Shown here: one piece after another, positions 30,951-37,816 of the stretch
Numbering within the stretch: the stretch's first letter is position 1
Layout of the letters: every line of letters begins with the position of its first letter
Assembly: GCA_022578965.1 (NCBI GenBank)
Contig: MU400782.1
Location: forward strand, 1-37,816
Length of the DNA: 37,816 bases
DNA from: Xylaria sp. FL1777
Lineage: Eukaryota; Ascomycota; Sordariomycetes; Xylariales; Xylariaceae
Direction: 5' to 3'
Position numbers and translations under genes: made by a program
Notes under the pieces: model-generated
Databases searched by the model: none
What the model was told of the DNA's origin: nothing
The model's input: only the letters and a program-made list of their open reading frames with translations

Positions 30951-32230
30951 TTTGTTTTATCTTTCTTTTATTCCTGCTTCCTCTTCTTCTTCCTTTTTCT
31001 GTCCTTCCCTTCCCCTCTATATGTATTTATACTGTAAACTTTTACAGATAGTGTAGATGGAATACATATCGTGTATTAAATACTCGGTGTTTACTCAGGC
31101 TATAGAAACTCCATGGTGAAACAAGGACATAAGATGTTCTTGGAGATGAAGTCTATATATAATTGTGCGGGTTAGAAAATTGTGAGATAGCGGCGATGGG
31201 CAGAGAAGTGTAGTGACGCGACTTGAATCAAGAACAGTCGAAGGATTGGTTAATAGGGATGCTGTGCTCCCGTAGGACGGATGTTGAATCGGCGCTTAGG
31301 CCAGCAGAATTCTCCACCCCGAACCGGCTCGTGTGGTCCGGTGCTTCTTCGGCGTCCAGTGCTTCTCTACTTAGGTACCTGTCTGTAGCTCTACCGGCCT
31401 TCTTTAGAGAACTTCGGAGCATGTCAGTACCCTCAGGCTGGCATCCGTAGCGCTTAAGTCGGGAAGAAATAGCAACTCGTGTTTCAAAAAGAGTTTCGCC
31501 AACCATGAATGCCAATTATAGTAGGTTAATCTCCACCAACCAACAACTGTGGCGGACGCATGCTATCTGCTGTGTAACAAGATCGATTGACTTGGAGATG
31601 GTCTAAGTTTGCTATCTGTTGGGACTTCGGATCAGGGTAAGACAAAGACACAAGGCTGCGATGCATCAGAGACTTAGATGGTATAGGAGACAAACATACC
31701 TACTTGTAGTACTGTGTATTTCCGTCATAGAACTATTTCCATTACACATGGATGTAGTATACGGTTGTGTTGAGCAGAGCCAGCTCCTGGTCTCGGAAAT
31801 TGATAATCGTGACAAGAAATATAATAGCGTACCTAATGTACCTAAATCCTTAAGTCCGCGATAACACCGACACCTTAAGTGGAATACTTGCCAGCTCCCC
31901 CACCACTGGCAGCTCAATACCTACAGTAGGTAGGTAGGTTAGGTAGCTACTTCCCGGGAATATCTGTGGCGTCATGTGTCTTGCATCCTATTTATCCACA
32001 CTCGACTTCTTCCTCTTTTGCTCTTCTCAATGCATGTAAAAGGAGCATAAGTAGTATCTGGCGACTCGTTCTAACCCTTGGAGCTATACCATTCCTATAC
32101 CCTCACCTAGCCAAGTTGGATTAGTGACTCCAGAGCTCCCTCCACGCCATCGGGGCTCTTATCAGTGCGGAGACCGTCTTTCCGCAAGCGTCCCGGCACC
32201 ACCGGACCACCTACATCAGACTTCAGCACC
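30951..32230. promoter_or_regulatory. Divergent intergenic region between SET gene and WD40 gene
   Basis: About 1.28 kb. Both flanking genes start here. It holds CT-rich leader-like sequence for the SET gene (30958-31010, on the opposite strand GA-rich), a TAGGTACC at about 31372 and a dense TACCTA/TAGGTA cluster at 31917-31950. No gene is supported; small frames between 31.2 and 31.9 kb have no recognisable motif. Confidence 0.5.
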
Positions 32231-34449
32231 ATGAGCAGCTCAAGATCTCAGTCAGAGGATCCGGAAGATCGGCATACGGATCCCTACTTTGACGCCGAAG
32301 AGCACGACGACAACGAGGATGATGACCCCGACTATGAGGAAGAGGGGAACGATGACGACGATGAGCAAGATGAGGACGACATGATCCACGATTTATTCGA
32401 AGAAGCAGACGAGTTTCACGGTAAGTCTCTATGCATATATGGGAGACATCTAAATGTGAAAATATACTAACCTGCGAACTGCCAGATGCAGAGGAGGGAA
32501 CCCTGGGCTTTATCGTGCAGGTAGAAGGTGGTGATGAGGGACAAGGCGGTGAAGCTGGCGAGGAAGCTACTGCAGAACGAACTGCCATAGAAAGACGTGT
32601 TATCAACCTGATAGCAAGTGCGTGAACTGCTCATCATTATTGTCTGACTAACTCTTCCTAACTTCCTAGCCGGAACAGATGTAGGTCGGCGGGCTGGATT
32701 GGTCTCACAACGTGAGCTTCTAAATCTACTGCGAGGCCGTAACTTAGGTATCTTGCTTAACGGCAATGAAGATGATGACGATGAAGACTTCGACGACTGG
32801 ACTCACCGGTTACGGAGACGGCGACCCTTAGATCCAAATAGGTTTCCTAAAGTCCCTAGCGAAAAGGGACGGGAGCTGATGAATTCCGGGACCTTTGGGG
32901 CTAATGATATCTCATCTCCTTTCAGCAAGAAGAAGCAGCTAGCACGACGCATACTGGACCGCGAACTTGGAATAGGAGATAGATCATACCGTAGGATGAA
33001 TCAGGGTGTAGTAGCACAAGTGAGTCTTCCCAAATGGCTTTCAGGGCAATCTCTCTTTACTGACGGGCGGTAGTCTATGATCCCTCGTACGGATGCGGAT
33101 ATGATTATCAACTACGATGAAAATGTCTACTCTGGCCAATTCTCAGCCGATGGAAACTTCTTTTATGCTTGCGTCAAGGACTTCAAGGTACGGATGTACG
33201 ACACATCAAACCCGTACAATTGGAGGCATTACAAGACTGTGTCATTCCCATTCGGATCCTGGACCCTCACCGATGCGTCTCTAAGTCCAGATAACAAATG
33301 GTTAGCGTACACATCTATCCAGAGCAAAGTTTGTTTAGCACCCACAGATCCAAACGACACGGGCGATCCCTACACGCTGAGCTTATCAGAATATGGCGCC
33401 CGGCGAGCAAATTGGCGCGACACGTTTGGTATCTGGTCAATCCGCTTCTCCGGAGACGGCCGTGAGCTCGTGGCCGGGACGAATGCGCGCTCCATCATCG
33501 TGTACGACATCGAGTCGCGGCGGGTGCTGCACCACATCGAAGGTCACGAAGACGACGTCAACGCCGTCTGTTTTGCCGACAAGTCGTCGCCGCACATCCT
33601 GTACTCGGGCAGCGACGACACGACAATCAAGGTGTGGGACAGACGCAGCATGGGGGACGGGCGCGAGGCGGGCGCGTTCGTCGGGCACATCGAGGGCCTG
33701 ACGTATATGGACAGCAAGGACGACGGCCGGTACCTGCTCAGCAACGGCAAGGACCAGAGCATGAAGCTGTGGGACCTCAAGATGATGTACACGTCGGCGC
33801 AGTTCCGCGAGAAGAACCCGCGCCAGCACACGCCGTACAGCGACTTCGACTACCGGTGGAGCAAGTTCGACGACGACGACTGGTTCCCACACCCGGACGA
33901 CAACTCGGTCGTGACATTCCGCGGCCACAAGGTCCTGCGGACCCTCATCCGCTGCCACTTCTCGCCGCCCAACAGCACCAACTCCCGCTACGTGTACTCG
34001 GGATCGCACGACGGCAAGGTGTATATCTGGAACATGGACGCCACGCTCGCGGGCGTCATCAATGTTAAGAAGACGACGTCGGAGGAGAGATCGCTGCCGA
34101 CGAGTTATCACCATTATTTCAATAGACGAGGCTTACCCGGTTGGGCGACTATCGTCCGAGATGCGAGCTGGCATCCCACTGCGCCGTTCATAGCAGGTGA
34201 GTCATCTTTGTGCAGATAAATTGTGCGGGAAGCGATCATAGCTAATGCAAATATATAGCATCCTCTTTAAATGGTTGGGACAACGCCCTGGGTACTGTCA
34301 CACTGCACGGGTACAACGAGGGGAGCCAGGATGAGGGCTTCCCTGAGATGGGCACCTCATATGATGAGAAGTTGCACCAGGTGAGTGGTGTTGATCATGG
34401 CAATGAGGAAGCCGATGAAGCTGATAGTTTTGAACCCGACGTGGAATGA
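32231..34449 (+). CDS. WD40 repeat protein, DCAF11/WDR23 (LEC14B) family
   Basis: Five exons (32231-32420, 32486-32617, 32670-33019, 33074-34196, 34259-34449) give 661 residues. The N-terminus is very acidic. The WD40 part begins with VYSGQFSADGNFFYACVKDF and includes GHEDDVNAVCFADK, YSGSDDTTIKVWDRR and LSNGKDQSMKLWDL. The WDRR ending is the WDxR motif by which DDB1-CUL4 substrate receptors dock, so a role as CRL4 adaptor is expected from family knowledge. Introns carry ACTAAC or GCTAAT branch sites. The ATG at 32231 is the first in frame; a longer reading begins with GTG. A perfect donor CAGGTGAGT at 34378-34386 inside the last exon leaves the true C-terminus open. Confidence 0.9.
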
Positions 34450-34991
34450 GAAGGTGGTGAATCCTATACGATTTTGAACCCCGAGCTAGCTTGTCGCAGA
34501 TAGTCAGGTCAATGGCAAGACTCACTTCTTAGTCGTTCTCGGATATACATATCCATATGCAGCATAGCAGCGAGTAACATAAGTGCATACAATCAGAGGA
34601 GTTGGTTGGTGGACAGATAGCCAAATCAAATAACCGGCTTTTATTCCTTTTGGTAACACCCACGCATGAGTCGCACGCAATGCAATTTTATACAGTGACA
34701 TAGTAAAGACAACAGCAGGAGACAGCAATTCGCGACGGTTATGTCCCAAAACACCATTTTATGTCTTGATCCCAGCAGCAAATTATTCACGAGGTCCCTC
34801 TTGTTTTGGCCCAGATTATTGTTATCATGATTATGCATCTCGTGTCCCCATCGTCGATGGCGATCGGTCGATACCGGCAGGGAGTTGCAGGTGGTATTGT
34901 GTCGTTCTTCTTCCACTGTCTCCATCTATGCAGCAAGAGACCAACGCCTTAGCATCTTCCGCATCACATCTCTCTTCCCGCGTGCCCGACC
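34450..34991. other. Convergent 3' region between WD40 gene and SSS1
   Basis: 542 bp in which two genes converge. No coding signal. The 3' UTRs of both genes should lie here. Confidence 0.5.
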
Positions 34992-35361
34992 CTATGCGCC
35001 TCCTACTAGGACATTGTTGACGGGGATGTGAACTAAAGGTAATCAGGTTAGATTAGCTCTGGGCTAAGGTAGAAAATGTAGAGTCGGTAGTTGTGTATGC
35101 CGCCTGGAAAGTCGTGGATATACATACTCAGCTTGACGAGGTAGCCGATGGCGCCCATGACCTTGATAAGAGTGTTAGCTTGGCCTTGTTTGTACTCTGA
35201 GGAAGTGTCGGGCTCGAGCATACCACAAAGCCGACACCAACGGCCTGGCAGATCTTTATGTACTCGTTGCGGTCGGGCTTGGTGCAGCGGTTGATGAATT
35301 GTGTGCCGTCCTTGACGAAGTCCTTCTGGGCGTCAAAGAACTCTGTTATTTGGTCGGCCAT
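34992..35361 (-). CDS. SSS1: Protein translocon gamma subunit SSS1 (Sec61-gamma)
   Basis: Three exons on the minus strand (35361-35224, 35161-35128, 35032-34992) give 70 residues. SSS1 is the small tail-anchored subunit of the ER Sec61 channel. The start MADQITEFFDAQKDFVKDG and the KPDRNEY/ICQAVGVGF stretch are diagnostic. The middle exon is only 34 nt and supplies VMGAIGYLVKL, the membrane segment; the last exon gives IHIPVNNVLVGGA. Intron 1 has a GCTAAC branch site and intron 2 ends TTTAG. Each junction restores the conserved sequence exactly. Reading exon 1 alone runs into an unrelated tail, so the three-exon model is preferred. Confidence 0.95.
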
Positions 35362-36905
35362 TTTGTGTATAGATCTGGTATGTAGAAGAGATTATGAAGA
35401 ATTAAGACGCGAGGTGTTTGATGTTCTCTTAAGCTCTTAAGTTGTTGTTTGTGGTAGAATCAAGTTGGAGGTCAGGGGGCGAGGATGAGAGACACAAATC
35501 TTGGATGGGCTGCAATGCGATGCGAAATTGAGAACGTGATGCGCTGTCCAGAGCTCTCCCTACACGCTGTGGGAAGATGCGGCCAGATTTCCCCTGCTTG
35601 AACCTCACGCTGCTATTGGATGGCTGTCAGGTACCAATTAACAGGCTGTCTGTGCCCGTGCCACAAGGCTCAAGATGCATGAGCCACAGAAACACAGGGG
35701 GTTGAGCCTTATTTCTACCGCTGTCCCCAGAGTCCCAGACCCAAGGGTCTCGGAAGCTCTCCGTTAAGCCCCTTTAAATCCACCTAGGCAATAATTTACA
35801 GCGGGTCGGTGTCCTGACGACAGGCCGCTTGCTGCCTTATTACTGCACATGGATGGGGCGTGACGGAGCCCCAGAGGCGACCTAAAATTAATCAAGTAAG
35901 TACCTACCACCTTCACCTGCTGTACCTACATTCTAGTCGATAAACCGAGCCCAATCTTAAACTCCGACCAACCTTCATCTTTTTCCAGTCGTGCCAGAAT
36001 CATGTCATCGACATTCATTAGTTCCCCTCCTTCTTGTCACCAAATGCTCTCTGTACCACGATACTACTAGACGCTGCTCGTCATTCCTCTCTTCTCCTGT
36101 ATGATAAATCCGACCTCTGCGCACAGCCTCGTTAGCGCCGACTCATCATCGCCATCCTCGCGAGCTTCTCACGGCTAAGCTCGGTTTCCAGCACCCAAGT
36201 CCTTCTCACATGCGAACTCCCCCGCTGTTAGTTTAACCTGACACAAAACTCTTTCGGCTAACCAAAGCAACAAGACGCGTACGCACTCACGCAGTGTTAT
36301 CGGGGTTGGTTATTGATCCAAGGGTCTGGGCTCAGGGCTTGGGATTACAGGCAGCGTTGTCAGCCTCAAGTCTTGTCTTTTCTCTTCTTCTTGAGCAACT
36401 GCCTAGTATCCAGTGATCTATCTGCCTGTATTTTCGCATCACCCTTTCGCGTGGACTCTATACGCCGACTCGCGCGTGTATCTAGCGAGACTTGGCCGAG
36501 ATTGCGAGCACAGAGCTTCGTCTTGACATCTTGTTGATTCAACGTCCCTCCAGCCAGTGAGCTGGCCTTTTTCCCGCATTTTATTCTGCCGCTATAGTCG
36601 TTGAGACGGGGCAAGAAAATCAGAATTACCTGAGAGGGGTTTGCGCACGGCCGACGGTTCTACGTGTACGTATAGTACTATATCCTGTGAGATATCTTCT
36701 CTTTTTCGTTTCCTCTCGTCTACTCTGGGTCGATCTTTCTACATGTACTCTACTAGATCACTGATTCGATGGATCGAAAGACGCCAGGAACTTCTTGTAT
36801 CTTACTCTGAATACACTCAGTTGCTAGATACCACTTACTCATCACTCTGACTACATAACACACTTTGAAGCTCCATAACACACAGTCGTACCCGTACCTT
36901 TAAGC
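35362..36905. promoter_or_regulatory. Divergent promoter region between SSS1 and the RRM gene
   Basis: About 1.54 kb. SSS1 and the RRM gene both start here. The right part (about 36370-36730) is pyrimidine-rich, with TCTTTTCTCTTCTTCTT and TTCTCTTTTTCG runs, as in the leaders of well-expressed fungal genes. A 5' UTR intron is possible but I could not define one. One TACCTACC word lies at about 35901. No gene is supported. Confidence 0.5.
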
Positions 36906-37816
36906 ATGGCCGACGAGGATTTCGAGATTGACGTATATGGCGATGCCAATGCCGATACAGATTCCAAAATCGACGATTCGAATACCCAAGCCTATGATAG
37001 CAACACTAGCATTACAATTGCCAACGGCTCTAACCCCCCCGAATCCGCCAATAATGATAACAGCGCCAACCATCATAACAATTATGATGCCCAAGATCAG
37101 AACACCATGGACAGCCATGACGACCATGGCGCCCCAACACGGCAATACCAGCAGGGCGTGAAGCGGAAGGGAGAATCTGATGATAGGCCGATCGACCCTG
37201 GCGCTACAAATTGTCTCTTGCTCTCAGACCTGAACTGGTGGACAACCGATGATGATATCCGCGGCTGGGTCACACATGCCTCGTGCGAAGACGAATTGAA
37301 GGATATTACGTTTAGTGAACATAAAGTAAACGGCAAGAGTAAAGGGTGCGTTCGTTCTTGGCGTGATCAGGATCGGACAATTGCTAACGGTGTACTATAG
37401 TCAAGCCTATCTTGAATTCTCGTCCCAGCAAGCAGCTACTGCCGCCAAGCATCGGATCGAATCCACAGGCTCTGAGGGCACACAACCTGGAGGGAAGAAG
37501 CATAATGTAATATACTCTAGCCCAGTCACCAATCCGTTTCGCACTCTTCCGAAGGATGCTCCTGCTCGGGGCAAGGATAATTCCGTCTCGCGAGGGGGCG
37601 CTAGTGGTAACTTCAACGAGCGCGGCGGCGGCAACTTCCGAGGCCGCGGTAATTTCAACGGCCCTCGTGGTGGTTTCAACCGCAACTTCGCCGGAAATAA
37701 TATGGGCGGTGGCGGCGGTGGCGGCTTTCATAATAATAACAATATGGGCGGGGGTGGTGGCGGCGGCTTCGGGAACAACATGGGTGGCGGAGGTAACTTC
37801 GGCTTCGGTAATATGG
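36906..37816 (+). CDS. CPSF6-like RRM protein with Gly/Asn-rich tail (3' end outside window)
   Basis: Exon 1 is 36906-37345; exon 2 starts at 37401 and runs off the window, so at least 285 residues are present. The N-terminus ([14 protein letters not shown]) is acidic and Asn-rich. The RRM has [15 protein letters not shown] as its first strand, close to the RRM of cleavage factor Im 68 (CPSF6/7), and KSKGQAYLEF as RNP1, reconstituted by the splice. The intron has a GCTAAC branch site. The tail is rich in RGG, FNxxG and poly-Gly with Asn runs, typical of RNA-binding phase-separating proteins. A role in mRNA 3' processing or nuclear RNA binding is inferred from the RRM. The C-terminus is not visible. 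Confidence 0.88.

Noticed and set aside
30951..32230. Small open frames between the SET and WD40 genes
   Set aside because: No recognisable domain and lengths expected by chance.
33437..34114. 225-codon frame antisense to the WD40 gene
   Set aside because: It is a shadow of GC-rich third positions in the WD40 exon.
1..37816. tRNA, rRNA, CRISPR array, telomere repeat
   Set aside because: I looked for B-box-like GGTTCAANYCC words, regularly spaced repeats and TTAGGG arrays and saw none that hold up. TAGGTA clusters are not telomeric repeats.

Overview
The window looks like nuclear DNA of a filamentous ascomycete (Pezizomycotina, most likely Sordariomycetes). The reasons are short introns of about 50-120 bp with GT..AG ends and CTAAC-like branch sites, orthologues of fungal housekeeping genes, a fungal NACHT STAND receptor, and an AT-rich block that looks like repeat-induced point mutation (RIP). 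The species cannot be named from the sequence.

Region 1 (1 to about 5964) is an AT-rich, stop-ridden block. Read in the + direction it is the relic of a Ty3/gypsy chromovirus. Reverse transcriptase, RNase H, integrase and a C-terminal chromodomain appear in that order, with catalytic Asp codons turned into Asn. Two LTR-like copies of about 0.5 kb lie in tandem at its right edge. Base composition returns to normal almost exactly at the end of the second copy.

Region 2 (about 6 to 11 kb) is housekeeping: CWC24 (spliceosome, +), UBC13 (K63 ubiquitin-conjugating enzyme, +) and a mitochondrial 2-enoyl thioester reductase of the ETR1/MECR family (-).

Region 3 (about 11.9 to 19.1 kb) holds two accessory-type NTPase genes, head to head across 759 bp: a 1,379-residue NACHT STAND receptor-like protein (-) and a 665-residue DUF7025/AAA ATPase (+).

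Region 4 (about 19.9 to 28.2 kb) has a chitin-synthase activator of the SKT5/CHS4 family ending in a CaaX box (-). Then come about 3.2 kb without a convincing gene, a decayed HNH-nuclease-like fragment (+) and a fungal PD-(D/E)XK nuclease-like protein (-).

Region 5 (28.7 kb to the end) is housekeeping again: CBP4 (cytochrome bc1 assembly, +), a SET-domain lysine methyltransferase (-), a DCAF11/LEC14B-like WD40 protein (+), SSS1/Sec61-gamma (-), and the first part of a CPSF6-like RRM protein with a glycine-rich tail (+, cut by the window end).

Most models are multi-exon. Exon borders were placed by hand from reading frame, splice consensus and family alignment from memory; in every multi-exon model the exon lengths sum to a multiple of three, except the gene cut off at the window end. 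No tRNA, rRNA or CRISPR array was seen. The best candidates for new biology are the NACHT/AAA divergent pair, the two nuclease-like genes beside the gene-poor stretch, and the unusual sequence context of the cytosines that survive in the mutated retroelement.
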